A stretch of 64,000 bases of DNA, from positions 1 to 64,000 of the forward strand of contig NZ_JABZEO010000014.1 in NCBI RefSeq assembly GCF_013385175.1. The letters are read 5' to 3'. Of the stretch, positions 12,856-23,278 are shown piece after piece; positions within the stretch are counted from its first letter, which is position 1, and every line of letters starts with the position of its first letter. The notes below the pieces were generated by a model, which saw nothing but the letters and a program-made list of their open reading frames with translations, had not been told where the DNA came from and did not search any database. This DNA is from Allochromatium humboldtianum. Its GTDB lineage: Bacteria > Pseudomonadota > Gammaproteobacteria > Chromatiales > Chromatiaceae. The position numbers and the translations under genes are program-made.

Positions 12856-13251
12856 ATGAATCCGAACACGATCTCCGCCGACGAGCGGCGTCTGCTCAAG
12901 CGTCTGCGTGCCCTGGATCCGGCCGAGCGCGAGACGCTGCTCGCGTTCGCCGACTTCCTGGTCGCGCGCACCGAACCGTCTTCGCGTGCGCCCGCCGTTG
13001 CCCGTGAACCACGCCTCGCGCCCAGACCTGAACACGAGAGCGTGGTCGGCGCCATCAAGCGTCTCTCCCAGAGCTATGACATGCTCGAGCGCGATGTCCT
13101 GTTGCACGAGACATCCGCCCTGATGTCGGCCCATGTGCTCCAGGGACGCGCCGCCGGCGATGTCATCGACGAGCTTGAGGCGCTCTTTGCCCGCCACTAT
13201 CAAGACTATCGGGCCAGAATTGTCGCATCGGCTGAAGATACTCGACCATGA
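12856..13251 (+). CDS. Conserved-looking helical protein of unknown function
   Basis: A 131-residue, mostly helical, charged protein with no signal peptide or membrane segment. It opens with a LLKRLRALDPAERETLLAFADFL helix pair split here for length, then a Pro/Arg-rich linker at about 50-65, then a C-terminal helical part ending ELEALFARHYQDYRARI. I do not recognise a family. Its stop overlaps the ATG of the PerM-type permease by four bases (ATGA), so the two are translationally coupled and may act together. No catalytic motif is evident. Confidence 0.7.
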   Translation: MNPNTISADERRLLKRLRALDPAERETLLAFADFLVARTEPSSRAPAVAREPRLAPRPEHESVVGAIKRLSQSYDMLERDVLLHETSALMSAHVLQGRAAGDVIDELEALFARHYQDYRARIVASAEDTRP

Positions 13252-14315
13252 ACATCGTCGCGCGCTGGTTCAAGCGCAATCTCTCCAACCCTCAACTCGT
13301 CTTTCTCAGTCTGCTGCTGCTGGCCGTCTTTGCGGTCGTGCTCTTCCTCGGCGACATGCTCACGCCCGTGCTCGCCAGCATCGTCATCGCCTATCTGCTG
13401 GAGGGCGGCGTCGGCCTGCTTCAGCGGCGCGGATGGCCGCGACTGGCGAGCGTGCTGCTGGTGTATCTGCTCTTCATCCTCTTCGTGGCGCTGGTGCTGG
13501 TCGGCGTCATGCCGCTACTGTCGCGCCAGATCACTGATCTGGTCCAGCAACTCCCCAACATGGTGCTCGAGGGCACGCGCTTCCTGATGGACCTGCCCGA
13601 GCACTATCCGGAGCTGGTCACTGAGGCCCAGGTCTCCGAACTGATCTTATTCATGCGCGCTGAGGCTGTGACCTTCGGCCAGCAGGTGCTGTCCTGGTCG
13701 CTGGCCAACGTCGCCGGCATCATCACCATCCTGGTCTACCTGATCCTGATGCCGATCCTGGTGTTCTTCTTCATGAAGGACAAGGATCTCATCCTCGGCT
13801 GGTTCAGACAGTACCTGCCCGAGCATCACGGGATCGCCGGGCGCGTCTGGTGCGATGTGGATCGCCAGATCTCCAATTACATCCGCGGCAAGGCCTGGGA
13901 GATCCTGATCGTCTGGGCCACGAGTTTCGTCACCTTCTACGCCTTCGGGCTGAAGTACGCGATGCTGCTGTCGCTACTGGTCGGGCTCTCGGTCATCATC
14001 CCCTATATCGGCGCGGCGGTCGTCACCGTGCCGGTGCTGCTGGTGGCCTGGTTCCAGTGGGGCTGGTCGCCGCAATTCGCCTGGCTGGCGCTGGCCTATG
14101 CCATCATCCAGGCGCTCGACGGCAATGTGCTGGTGCCGCTGATCTTCTCGGAAGTGGTCAATCTGCATCCGGTGGCCATCATCGTCGCCATCCTGGTCTT
14201 CGGCGGACTCTGGGGGTTCTGGGGCGTCTTCTTCGCCATCCCGCTCGCAACCCTGGTGCAGGCCATTCTGACGGCATGGCCGCAGCCCCCGGACGAGCTC
14301 GAAACGACAGCTTGA
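13248..14315 (+). CDS. AI-2E (PerM/YdiK-type) family transporter
   Basis: A 355-residue inner-membrane protein with about eight hydrophobic segments. The family features include the cytoplasmic FFMKDKDLILGWFRQYLPEH region, the PYIGAAVVTVPVLLVA segment and LVPLIFSEVVNLHPVAII near the C-terminus. Members are annotated as AI-2 exporters or permeases, though some drive Na+/H+ exchange; the substrate cannot be read here. It overlaps the preceding helical gene by ATGA. The start at 13248 gives the usual family length. Confidence 0.88.
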   Translation: MNIVARWFKRNLSNPQLVFLSLLLLAVFAVVLFLGDMLTPVLASIVIAYLLEGGVGLLQRRGWPRLASVLLVYLLFILFVALVLVGVMPLLSRQITDLVQQLPNMVLEGTRFLMDLPEHYPELVTEAQVSELILFMRAEAVTFGQQVLSWSLANVAGIITILVYLILMPILVFFFMKDKDLILGWFRQYLPEHHGIAGRVWCDVDRQISNYIRGKAWEILIVWATSFVTFYAFGLKYAMLLSLLVGLSVIIPYIGAAVVTVPVLLVAWFQWGWSPQFAWLALAYAIIQALDGNVLVPLIFSEVVNLHPVAIIVAILVFGGLWGFWGVFFAIPLATLVQAILTAWPQPPDELETTA

Positions 14316-14383
14316 GTCGTCACTGAATCGTCAAATCCGCCCGCTATACTCGCTCGACCGACGTCCAAGGCGGTTTGAGCGAG

Positions 14384-14902
14384 ATGGAAGCGATGCAACT
14401 CCTGATCGAAAAGAAACGCGAAGCCCTACGCGCGGGCCTCCTGTCGCTGGGCGAACAGGTCGCCGCCGGCCTGCACCATTCACTGGAGGCGCTGCGCCAC
14501 CAGGACTCGAATCTGGCCCGCCGGATCGTCACCGAAGATGCCCTCATCAACCGTGAACGGCGCTTCCTGGAACAGCAGGCGCTCGTGGTGCTGGCTTCGC
14601 ATCAGCCGGCCGGACGCGATCTGCGTCTGATCGGCGCCTCGCTGGAGATGATCGCCGAGTTGGAGCGCATCGCCGATCATGCCGCCGATGTCGCGCGGAT
14701 CCTCCTGAAGGCCCCGGCCCTCCCGCTCCCCCAGGAGCCGGCCAAGCGTATCGGTCTGATGGGCGACATCGCGCTGGCGATGTTCACCCGCGTCATGGCC
14801 GTGTATGCCGAGAACGGCGACGCCGACCAGGAGTTTGGGGCGTTCGGTCATGTCGGGTACCACGGACGCTGGCGATCAGCTCGGATTGGAACGGCCGGGT
14901 GA
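14384..14902 (+). CDS. PhoU-domain protein, apparently lacking its second repeat
   Basis: The first roughly 140 residues match one PhoU three-helix repeat: QVAAGLHHSLEAL, DALINRERRFLEQQAL and LRLIGASLEMIAELERIADHAADVA. PhoU proteins normally carry two such repeats in 215-240 residues and regulate phosphate uptake. Here the frame becomes unlike PhoU after about residue 145 and stops at 172 residues, over the 3' end of the convergent PAP2 gene (26 bp overlap). This looks like a deletion that removed the second repeat. A TTG at 14375 is an alternative start. Function of the half protein is uncertain. Confidence 0.7.
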   Translation: MEAMQLLIEKKREALRAGLLSLGEQVAAGLHHSLEALRHQDSNLARRIVTEDALINRERRFLEQQALVVLASHQPAGRDLRLIGASLEMIAELERIADHAADVARILLKAPALPLPQEPAKRIGLMGDIALAMFTRVMAVYAENGDADQEFGAFGHVGYHGRWRSARIGTAG

Positions 14903-15784
14903 GGTCTCCATCGGCACCGGCTTGGCGACAAGATACCACCAGACAGCGCTCGCCAGCGCACCGAGTCCGAGCAGGCGCTGCATGAGCGCCGCTTGCGCAT
15001 ATCCCCCATCGTCGAAGAGCAGGCTGAAGGCCGCCAGCACGGCCAGCGCCACGAAGGTCAGATGCACGCTCAACCGGGTCGCCGGCCCCGGCCAGCGCAC
15101 CGCGAGCCGTCCACCGAGCCAGGCGGCGAGCGCACCGAGCGTCAGGCCGGCGATCACATCGAGCGGCCAGTGCACCCCCACCGCCACGCGGCTCGCGCCG
15201 ACCAGGATCGCGATCAGCAACAGGAGCAGGCGCCACTCGATCCAGCGTGTGTGCAAGATGAGCACGCCACAGAAGACGGCGGCCGTGACACTGTGCCCGG
15301 ACGGAAAGCTCACCCGCTCGCGTGCCGGGCCGATGAGGTTGAAGGCGTCCGCCGCCAGCACCGCCGGCGGCCGGGCGGCGTCGAACAGTTCCTTCAGACC
15401 TCGACTGGCGGCGATGGCGAGCAACGCCGACAGGATCAAGGCCCAGAACAACCGCGGATGGCGCAACGAGAAGAAGAGTGTCAAGGCGAAGGCCACGCGC
15501 TCGTCGCCCAGCACCGTGAGACAGGCCCAAACCCAGCTCGGATAGTCGGCCGCCAGGGCATTGAGCCGGAGAAAACCGGCGTGATAACCGCAGATCAGAT
15601 AGAGACAGAGACCCATGAGGGTCGCGATCCCGGCCCAGCGCCCTAGCCAGCGCTCGCCACTGGCCTGGGCGAGCGGTACGGAATCGGCGTCCTGGGTGAG
15701 TCGTGCACGCCAGCGCGACGGCAGATCGGAGCGGTCGATCCAATGGCGGGTGCGAACGATAAGATGGCTCAAGCGTTTGGACAT
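14876..15784 (-). CDS. PAP2-superfamily membrane phosphatase
   Basis: A 302-residue membrane protein with all three PAP2 motifs: KELFDAARP, SFPSGHS and SRVAVGVHWPLD, spread over two hydrophobic-loop-hydrophobic units. PAP2 enzymes dephosphorylate lipid phosphates such as undecaprenyl pyrophosphate or phosphatidic acid at the periplasmic face. An extra hydrophobic segment and a hydrophilic tail follow the catalytic core. The ATG at 15784 is chosen, giving a short cytoplasmic leader; it lies 55 bp downstream of epmA. The exact lipid substrate is unknown. Confidence 0.88.
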   Translation of the reverse strand: MSKRLSHLIVRTRHWIDRSDLPSRWRARLTQDADSVPLAQASGERWLGRWAGIATLMGLCLYLICGYHAGFLRLNALAADYPSWVWACLTVLGDERVAFALTLFFSLRHPRLFWALILSALLAIAASRGLKELFDAARPPAVLAADAFNLIGPARERVSFPSGHSVTAAVFCGVLILHTRWIEWRLLLLLIAILVGASRVAVGVHWPLDVIAGLTLGALAAWLGGRLAVRWPGPATRLSVHLTFVALAVLAAFSLLFDDGGYAQAALMQRLLGLGALASAVWWYLVAKPVPMETSPGRSNPS

Positions 15785-15839
15785 CGGCTTCGACTCGAAC
15801 GGTTGTCGGCTGTTCGGCTGGAGATTTCGCCAGCGCCGG

Positions 15840-16831
<992 letters not shown>

Positions 16832-16832
<1 letters not shown>

Positions 16833-17401
16833 CACTCCTTGACGCGCGAGACGTATTCGCCGGTGCGGGTGTCGACCTTGATCAGCTCATCGGTCTGCAC
16901 GAACAGAGGCACGCGCACCACGGCGCCGGTTTCGAGCGTAGCCGGCTTGCCGCCGCCGCCCGAGGTATCGCCACGCACGCCCGGATCAGTCTCGGTGATC
17001 TTGAGCACCACGAAGTTCGGCGGCTCGACCGACAGCGGCGCGCCGTTCCAGAGCGTGACCTTGCAGATGTCGTTTTCCTTGATCCACTTGGCCGCTTCGC
17101 CGACGGCCGCCGCTGTGGCGGTCATCTGCTCGAAGCTCTCCTGGTGCATGAAGTGCCATTCCTCGCCGTCGTTGTAGAGATACTGCATGTCGGTATCATG
17201 CACGTCCGCCGCCTCGACGGTGTCGCCGGACTTGAAGGTCTTCTCGATCACGCGCCCGGTCTTGAGATTGCGGATGCGAACGCGGTTGAACGCCTGGCCC
17301 TTGCCGGGCTTGACGAACTCGTTCTCGACGATGCTGTATGGATCGCCATCCAGCATGATCTTGAGTCCGCCCTTGAATTCGTTGGTGCTATAGAACGCCA
17401 T
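16832..17401 (-). CDS. efp: Elongation factor P
   Basis: A 189-residue EF-P with the three-domain layout and Lys34 at the tip of the [10 protein letters not shown] loop, the site that EpmA modifies. It rescues ribosomes stalled on polyproline. The C-terminus holds the [13 protein letters not shown] signature. The following gene, epmA, is coupled to it. The start is the ATG at 17401. Confidence 0.98.
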
Positions 17402-17485
17402 GTCATCCTCATTGCATGTGAAACTGAACCGGACAATGTTACCGCGAAGGACAGGCGCTTGTCAGAGCCAAGCATGACGGCTGCG

Positions 17486-18274
17486 TCATTCCCTTGCGCA
17501 TGACCAGGGGACGATATAATTCTGTCCCTGATGTCGACCCATCACCACGCCGATGCCATACGCCAGCCGCAGATGCTCCGCGCTCAAGACCGCCTCCACC
17601 GCGCCCGAAGCGACCGCGCGCCCTTGGTGCAGCAACAGCAAGCGATCACAGAAGCGGCTCGCCAGCGTCAGATCGTGCAGCACCACGATGACGCTCGCAC
17701 CCTGATGCGCCTGGGCGCGCAGCAGCTCCATGACTTCGAGCTGATGGCGCGGATCGAGCGCGGCGACCGGCTCGTCGGCGAGCAGCAGCGGCGCCTCGAC
17801 CGCCAGCGCCCGTGCCAGCCGCACGCGTGCCCGTTCACCACCGGAGAGCGTATCGGACGCGCGCGCGCGCAGTGACCAGACATCGGTTGCGCGCATCGCC
17901 GACTCGATGGCCTGCCGGTCGGCGTCACTCGGCCGCCCGGCTCCGCGCCACCAGCCGCCGCGATAGGGATGTCGCCCGAGCGCGACCAGATCGGCGACCG
18001 AGATCGGCCACTGGACGCGGTCGTCCTGGCTCAGATAGGCCAGCCGTCGTGCCCGCTCGCGTGCCGGGATTCGGTCCAGCGACTCACCGTGCAACCGGAT
18101 CGCCCCCCGGTAGGGCAGCAGTTGCGCGATCGCCTTGATCAGCGTGCTCTTGCCAGCCCCATTGGGACCGATGAGTCCGATCAGCTCGCCCGCTCCGACC
18201 TGGAACGAGAGTTCATGCACCAGCGCCCGCCCGCCCTGCTGCACGGCGACATCGACGAGTGCGAGCCGGCTCAC
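17486..18274 (-). CDS. ABC transporter ATP-binding protein, BtuD/FecE type (corrinoid or metal-chelate import)
   Basis: A 262-residue ATPase: Walker A GPNGAGKST (36-44), signature LSGGERAR (143-150), Walker B LLLADEP (163-169) and switch His200 in VVLHDLT. This subtype powers import of vitamin B12, heme or siderophores through a FecCD-type permease. The start is the GTG at 18274, which overlaps the permease stop (GTGA); the longer upstream frame is a shadow. With the binding protein and cobU upstream, corrinoid uptake is the best guess. Confidence 0.9.
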   Translation of the reverse strand: MSRLALVDVAVQQGGRALVHELSFQVGAGELIGLIGPNGAGKSTLIKAIAQLLPYRGAIRLHGESLDRIPARERARRLAYLSQDDRVQWPISVADLVALGRHPYRGGWWRGAGRPSDADRQAIESAMRATDVWSLRARASDTLSGGERARVRLARALAVEAPLLLADEPVAALDPRHQLEVMELLRAQAHQGASVIVVLHDLTLASRFCDRLLLLHQGRAVASGAVEAVLSAEHLRLAYGIGVVMGRHQGQNYIVPWSCARE

Positions 18275-19248
18275 AGCAGATCCCTCCGCGAGCGCAGCAC
18301 CAGCGCCAGGAAGAAGGGCGCGCCGATCAGCGCCGTCACCACGCCGAGCATCGGCTCGCGCCCGGTCTCGGGCAGACGCAGTGCGATATCGGCCGCGAGC
18401 ACCAGCACTGCCCCGCCCAGCGCGCTTGCCGGCAACAGCGACCCCGGCCGGAAGCCGACGAACCGGCGCAGCAGATGCGGCACCACAAGCCCGACGAAAC
18501 CGATGGCGCCCGTGATCGCCACGGTCGCGCCGACACTCAGCGCCGACCCCAGGATGACGAGCGTGCGCAGACGCCCCAGATCGACTCCCAGACTGCTGGC
18601 TTCGGCCTCGCCGAGCGCCAGCGCGTCGAGCGAGGGCGCGCACCACAGCAGCAGGGCCAGCCCCAGCAGCACGAAGGGCAGACAGAGCCGGACATCGTCG
18701 AAACTGCGGTCGCTGATCGAGCCGAGCAGCCAGAGCACGATGTCCTGCGCGTCGCTCGGATTGGGCGCGAGATTGAGCGCCAGTGAAGTCAGGGCGCCGG
18801 CCAGCGAGGACAGCGCCACCCCGGCCAGGATCAGGGTCAGGTTGTTCGAGCCGGCGCGCGTCATCGCCTGGAGCACCAGGGTCGCCAGCAGGGCAAAGAA
18901 CATAGCCGCCGCCGGCAGCACCCAGGGACTGACCAGCGCCAGCCCGAAATAGAGCGTCAGCACCGCCCCCAGGCTGGCGCTCGCCGAGATCCCGAGCAGC
19001 CCCGGCTCGGCGAGCGGATTGCGCAGCAGCCCCTGGAGCGCCGCGCCCGAGGCGCCGAGCGAGAGGCCGACCAGCCAGGCCAGCGCCACGCGCGGCAACC
19101 GGATCTCATACACGATCACCTGATGGGTCTCGGGTCCGGTGCCGAGCAGGCCGGCGATCACCTCGCCGGCACTGAGCGGCGCCTCGCCGAATCCGAGCGA
19201 GAGCAGACTGAGCAGCGAAAGCGTGAGTAACAGGAAAAGGTTGAGCAT
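18271..19248 (-). CDS. FecCD/BtuC-family ABC transporter permease
   Basis: A 325-residue permease with about ten hydrophobic segments. Family motifs include RLPRVALAWLVGLSLGASGAA split across the N-terminal third, RNPLAEPGLLGIS and the cytoplasmic coupling region GAIGFVGLVVPHLLRR. It would move a chelated metal or corrinoid across the inner membrane. The ATG at 19248 lies one base after the upstream binding-protein stop; its own stop overlaps the ATPase GTG. The three genes form a tightly packed importer operon. Confidence 0.92.
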   Translation of the reverse strand: MLNLFLLLTLSLLSLLSLGFGEAPLSAGEVIAGLLGTGPETHQVIVYEIRLPRVALAWLVGLSLGASGAALQGLLRNPLAEPGLLGISASASLGAVLTLYFGLALVSPWVLPAAAMFFALLATLVLQAMTRAGSNNLTLILAGVALSSLAGALTSLALNLAPNPSDAQDIVLWLLGSISDRSFDDVRLCLPFVLLGLALLLWCAPSLDALALGEAEASSLGVDLGRLRTLVILGSALSVGATVAITGAIGFVGLVVPHLLRRFVGFRPGSLLPASALGGAVLVLAADIALRLPETGREPMLGVVTALIGAPFFLALVLRSRRDLL

Positions 19249-19249
19249 G

Positions 19250-20146
19250 TCAGGGTGATGATGTCCGGGATCGGGTCTGTTCGATGTCGGCGAGTTGTTC
19301 ACTGAGGCGCTCGGCGACGTCGAGCAGTTCCAGTCCGCCGCAACCCCAGGCATGGCCAGGAAGTCCGATCACTGGGGTACGCTCCAGGAGCGAATGGAGC
19401 AGCGGATGACGCCCATAGGCCGAGCGTGCCGGCGACTGGGCCTGATCGAAATAGCCGAGCAGGAAGACATCGGGCGGGGTGCTCGCCAAGCGTTCGAGCG
19501 GAAAGCGGCCCCAGCCTTTGATGCCCTGTTCGGCGGCCAGATTGCGCAGACCGAGCCGCGTGATCAGATCATCGACATAGGTGCCCGGCCCCGCCGTGCC
19601 GCCGCTCGGGCGCAGATAGAGTAGGCGTGGCGCCTGTTCGTGCCCGGACCGGGCCAGCGCCTGCATTCGGCGTTCGAACGCATCGGCCAGCGCCGCGCCG
19701 GTCTCGGCACGCCCGATGCGCGCAGCGATGGTGCGCGCGGTCTGGAGCGCATCGTCCCAGCCCTTGGGATAGGGCAAGGCGACAACTTCGATCCCCTGCC
19801 CGGCCAGCCGTTCGGCGTGACGCCGCCCCATCCAGCCCTGATAGACGAGCGCGATGTCCGGCTTGAAGTACAGCAGATCCTCCACCCCGCCCCGGTTGGC
19901 CGGATAGGCGCGCGCCCGGTCGGCGATGGACGACAGACGCGAATCCTGACTCTGGCGCGAGACCGAGCGAATCTGCGCTGGATCGGCGATCCGCAACAGC
20001 AGCAGATCGGCGCAGAGGTTGGTGCTCATGACGCTCGGACGCGCTACATCGTCCAGCGCCAGCGCCGGAGAGACGCAGAGCGCGAGGCAGATCCACAGCC
20101 AGCAGGCATGACGAACGAACGGAACGCGTCCCATGATGCCGGACAC
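19250..20146 (-). CDS. Periplasmic substrate-binding protein, BtuF-like
   Basis: A 298-residue class III binding protein. A signal peptide ends near residue 30 (CVSPALA). The mature part begins with RPSVMSTNLCADLLLL and has NRGGVEDLLYFKPDIAL, typical of BtuF/FecB folds with two lobes joined by a long helix. It would deliver substrate to the permease. ATG 20146 is used; ATG 20134 is an alternative. The short 3-bp gap to cobU supports a corrinoid or cobinamide ligand, but sequence alone cannot exclude a siderophore. Confidence 0.85.
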   Translation of the reverse strand: MSGIMGRVPFVRHACWLWICLALCVSPALALDDVARPSVMSTNLCADLLLLRIADPAQIRSVSRQSQDSRLSSIADRARAYPANRGGVEDLLYFKPDIALVYQGWMGRRHAERLAGQGIEVVALPYPKGWDDALQTARTIAARIGRAETGAALADAFERRMQALARSGHEQAPRLLYLRPSGGTAGPGTYVDDLITRLGLRNLAAEQGIKGWGRFPLERLASTPPDVFLLGYFDQAQSPARSAYGRHPLLHSLLERTPVIGLPGHAWGCGGLELLDVAERLSEQLADIEQTRSRTSSP

Positions 20147-20149
20147 CGC

Positions 20150-20710
20150 TCAGCGATCGATGGGAACGCCAAGCCGGCGCAGATCGAGCGCGTGCCCACC
20201 CGCCACCAGATAGGTCGATGAACAACGCGGCCCGAGCCGGCGCACCAAGCCACCGAGCCGGTCGCGGAACAGTCGCCCGATCGGATAGGCCGGAATCACG
20301 CCCCAGCCGGTCTCCTCGGCGACCAGGATGACCGGCGCGGCCGGGCGCTGTTCGAGCACATTGAGCAGACGCTCACAGCGGGCGCGCCAAGTCGCCTCGT
20401 CCAGCTCGATCAGGTTCGCCACCCAGGTTCCGAGCGAGTCGATCAGCAAACAGACGTCGCCCGCGCCCGCCGTTGCAATGGCCGACTCCAGCTCGGTCGG
20501 TGCGCACAGGGTCGACCAGCGCGCTGGTCGGCGCTGTCGGTGTGCGGCGATGCGTGCCGTCCAGTCGGCGTCCTCGGGATCCTCGCGCGCGGTGGCGACA
20601 TAGATCACCGGCCGTCCCGACGCGTGCGCCAGCCGCTCGGCCCATTCGCTCTTGCCGCTGCGCGCCGGTCCAGTGACCAGGATGGTGCCCCTTTCGTTTT
20701 CGCCAATCAT
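20150..20710 (-). CDS. cobU: Adenosylcobinamide kinase / adenosylcobinamide-phosphate guanylyltransferase
   Basis: A 186-residue bifunctional CobU/CobP enzyme with P-loop GPARSGKS (14-21), the guanylated His57 in AAHRQRRP, LLIDSLGTWVANL and the GWGVIPAYPIGRLFRD segment. It phosphorylates adenosylcobinamide and converts it to the GDP form for nucleotide-loop assembly of B12. It sits directly between alr and the binding-protein gene, so the operon probably joins corrinoid import with salvage. The rest of the cobalamin pathway is not in this window. Confidence 0.93.
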   Translation of the reverse strand: MIGENERGTILVTGPARSGKSEWAERLAHASGRPVIYVATAREDPEDADWTARIAAHRQRRPARWSTLCAPTELESAIATAGAGDVCLLIDSLGTWVANLIELDEATWRARCERLLNVLEQRPAAPVILVAEETGWGVIPAYPIGRLFRDRLGGLVRRLGPRCSSTYLVAGGHALDLRRLGVPIDR

Positions 20711-20716
20711 TGTGCG

Positions 20717-21820
20717 TCAGGCGTCCTCGTGCAGCAGCGGCACGCGCCGACCGATCCCGGTGAAGAGCTGATAGGCGATGGTATCGCTCGCCTCGGCGAC
20801 CGCGCCGGCCGGAACGGTCCGGCCCCACAGCTCGACCGGATCGCCGGGTCGGGCCTCGTCGAACCCGGTGAGATCGAGCGTGATCATGTCCATCGAGACG
20901 CGCCCGATGAGTCGCGTGAGTCGTCCGCCGACAGCGATCGGCGTCCCGTCGCATGCATGACGCGGATAACCGTCGGCATAGCCGATGGCCGCCACGCCGA
21001 CCCGGGTCGGGCGCTCACAGACGAAGCGCCCGCCATAGCCGACCGACTCGCCCGCGTCCAGATCGCGGACGGCGATCAGGGCCGATTCGAGCGTCATCGC
21101 CGGGCGCAGATCGCCCGCATCCATGCTCGCGTTCGACCCGGCGCCGGCGAAGGGCGAGACGCCATAGAGCATGATCCCCGGCCGCGTCCAGTCTCCGTGG
21201 GCCTGGGGCCACGCGAACACAGCGGCCGAGTTGGCGAGACTGCGCCCGATCCGCGCACCGTTCAGCGCCTGCTCGAAGGCTTCGATCTGAGCCGAGGTAT
21301 AGGGATGATCCAGCTCGTCGGCGCGGGCGAAATGGGTCATGGCCACACGCTCGCCGACATGCGGACAGGCGGCCAGCCGTGCGTTGACTTCAGCGAACTC
21401 CGACGGGCTGAAGCCGACCCGGTGCATCCCGGTGTCGAGCTTGATCCAGCAATCGAGCCGCCGGCTGGGATGCGCGTTCAGCACCCAATCCAGCTGCTCG
21501 CGACAGTGCACCACCATCGCCAGTCCGGCACGCTCGACGAGCGCGATCTCATCGGGGCTGAAAACCCCCTCCAGCAGCAGCATCGGCCCCTGGATACCGG
21601 ATTCGCGCAGCTCCAGCGCCTCCTCGACACAGGCCAGCGCGAACCCGTCGGCCTCATCAGCCAGCGCGCGCGCCACGGCGATCGCCCCATGCCCATAGGC
21701 ATTGGCCTTGACCACGGCGAGTGCGCGTGAACGCGGCGCCAGCGACTTGGCGCGACGATAATTGTGACGAATCGCGTCCAGATGGATACGGGCGCGCAAT
21801 GGACGGGCGGAGCGGGTCAT
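20717..21820 (-). CDS. alr: Alanine racemase
   Basis: A 367-residue PLP enzyme that makes D-alanine for peptidoglycan. The PLP lysine is Lys38 in AVVKANAYGHG, and the catalytic tyrosine lies in IMLYGVSPFAG of the C-terminal beta domain. Length and motifs are normal. It is the first gene of the minus-strand run alr-cobU-importer, with only 6 bp to cobU. The promoter should lie in the AT-rich intergenic region 21821-22002 shared with a divergent gene. Whether this is the biosynthetic or catabolic form cannot be told. Confidence 0.96.
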   Translation of the reverse strand: MTRSARPLRARIHLDAIRHNYRRAKSLAPRSRALAVVKANAYGHGAIAVARALADEADGFALACVEEALELRESGIQGPMLLLEGVFSPDEIALVERAGLAMVVHCREQLDWVLNAHPSRRLDCWIKLDTGMHRVGFSPSEFAEVNARLAACPHVGERVAMTHFARADELDHPYTSAQIEAFEQALNGARIGRSLANSAAVFAWPQAHGDWTRPGIMLYGVSPFAGAGSNASMDAGDLRPAMTLESALIAVRDLDAGESVGYGGRFVCERPTRVGVAAIGYADGYPRHACDGTPIAVGGRLTRLIGRVSMDMITLDLTGFDEARPGDPVELWGRTVPAGAVAEASDTIAYQLFTGIGRRVPLLHEDA

Positions 21821-21943
21821 GGGTGCGGTCTTGAGAGATGGAAACGAGGCCGCTCAGTGTCGCACAAGCCGGGCGCGCGTGCGCGGCGCACGCTCACAAC
21901 GAATTCAATTATATGATTATATTGGCATTTTAGAGCCGGTCTG

Positions 21944-21973
21944 TTGTGCCGATGCACCCGGCTTGGGTATATT
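21944..21973 (+). promoter_or_regulatory. Candidate sigma-70 promoter for the hydrolase-OsmC gene
   Basis: TTGTGC and TATATT are spaced by 18 bases, 30 bases upstream of the ATG at 22003, within an AT-rich island in otherwise GC-rich DNA. The prediction is by eye. Confidence 0.35.
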
Positions 21974-22002
21974 GCAGCGCAACATACAACAGGGTGGCTC
22001 GC

Positions 22003-23262
22003 ATGGCTCGCATCAAGCTCGAATTTCCCAACGCGAATGGACAAACCTTGGTCGGTCTCCTGGAGACCCCGCCCGAGCGGGTGCCGGTGGTCCGTTACGC
22101 CCTCTTCGCTCACTGTTTCACCTGTAGCAAGGACGTGGCCGCAACCAGCCGCATCAGCCGGGCGCTCGCCGAGCGCGGCATCGCGGTGCTGCGCTTCGAC
22201 TTCACGGGACTGGGCAACAGCGACGGCGACTTCGCCAACACCAACTTCTCGTCCAACGTCCAGGATCTGCTGGCGGCGGCACGCAAGCTGGAGCAGGACT
22301 TCGAGGCTCCGGCCCTGCTCGTCGGCCACAGCCTGGGCGGTGCGGCCGTGCTCGCAGCGGCGCCGCAACTGCCATCGGTGCAGGCGGTGGCGACCATCGC
22401 CGCGCCGGCCACGGCGGCGCATGTGAAGCACCTGCTGACCGGCGCGCGCGATCAGCTCGCCGAGCGCGGTGAGGCCGAGGTCCAGATCGGCTACCGGCGC
22501 TTCAAGATCCGTCAGCAACTGCTCGACGATCTCGATCGCTATGCCGCGCCCGATCACATCCGCCAGCTCGGGCGGCCGCTCCTGGTCTTCCACTCGCCGC
22601 TCGACACCATCGTCGACATCAGCGAGGCGGCCAAAATCTACCAGTCGGCGCTGCATCCCAAGAGCTTCATCTCGCTCGACAAGGCCGACCACATGCTCAC
22701 CAACCGCGAGGACGCCGAGTACGTCGCCGAGACCCTGGTCGCCTGGGCCAGCCGCTATCTCGGGATCAAGCGGCACGGCTTCGAAACGAGCACAGGCACC
22801 GCGCCCAAGGTCGCACCCGGCGAGGTCGTCGTCACCGAGATCGAGGCCGATAGCCCGTTCCTGCGCGGTCTCTATACCCAGCGTCATCAGTGGCAGGCCG
22901 ACGAACCCAAACCAGCCGGCGGCTCGGATCTGGGACCGACGCCCTATGAGCTGCTGCTGATGGCGCTCGGCGCTTGCACCTCGATGACCCTGCGCCAGTA
23001 CGCCAAGCGCCACGGCCTGACTGTCGACGACATCGAAGTGAGCCTGAGCCACACGCGCGACCATGCCGAGGATTGCGCGGTCAGCGCCGAGCGGCCGGTG
23101 AAGCTCGACCGCATCGTCCAGCGCATCGACATCCACGGTCATCTCAGCGCCCTGGAGCGTGAGCGCCTGCTGGAGGTCGCCGAGCGCTGTCCGGTGCATC
23201 GCACGCTCGATGCCAATCCGCGCATCGAGACCCGCTATATCGAGGACGATCCCAAGCGATGA
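22003..23262 (+). CDS. Bifunctional alpha/beta hydrolase - OsmC family protein
   Basis: A 419-residue fusion. Residues about 1-255 form an alpha/beta hydrolase with nucleophile Ser110 in GHSLGG and the acid/His region near LVFHSPLDTIVD and DKADHML. Residues about 280-419 form an OsmC/Ohr-type thiol peroxidase domain with LLLMALGACTSMTLRQYA and a second cysteine in ERCPVHRTL. Such fusions are known; the hydrolase may supply substrates for peroxide or thioester chemistry, but the pathway is unknown. The ATG at 22003 is preceded by AGGGTGG. It diverges from alr. Confidence 0.9.
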   Translation: MARIKLEFPNANGQTLVGLLETPPERVPVVRYALFAHCFTCSKDVAATSRISRALAERGIAVLRFDFTGLGNSDGDFANTNFSSNVQDLLAAARKLEQDFEAPALLVGHSLGGAAVLAAAPQLPSVQAVATIAAPATAAHVKHLLTGARDQLAERGEAEVQIGYRRFKIRQQLLDDLDRYAAPDHIRQLGRPLLVFHSPLDTIVDISEAAKIYQSALHPKSFISLDKADHMLTNREDAEYVAETLVAWASRYLGIKRHGFETSTGTAPKVAPGEVVVTEIEADSPFLRGLYTQRHQWQADEPKPAGGSDLGPTPYELLLMALGACTSMTLRQYAKRHGLTVDDIEVSLSHTRDHAEDCAVSAERPVKLDRIVQRIDIHGHLSALERERLLEVAERCPVHRTLDANPRIETRYIEDDPKR

Positions 23263-23278
23263 CCGGAATCGTGCCGTC

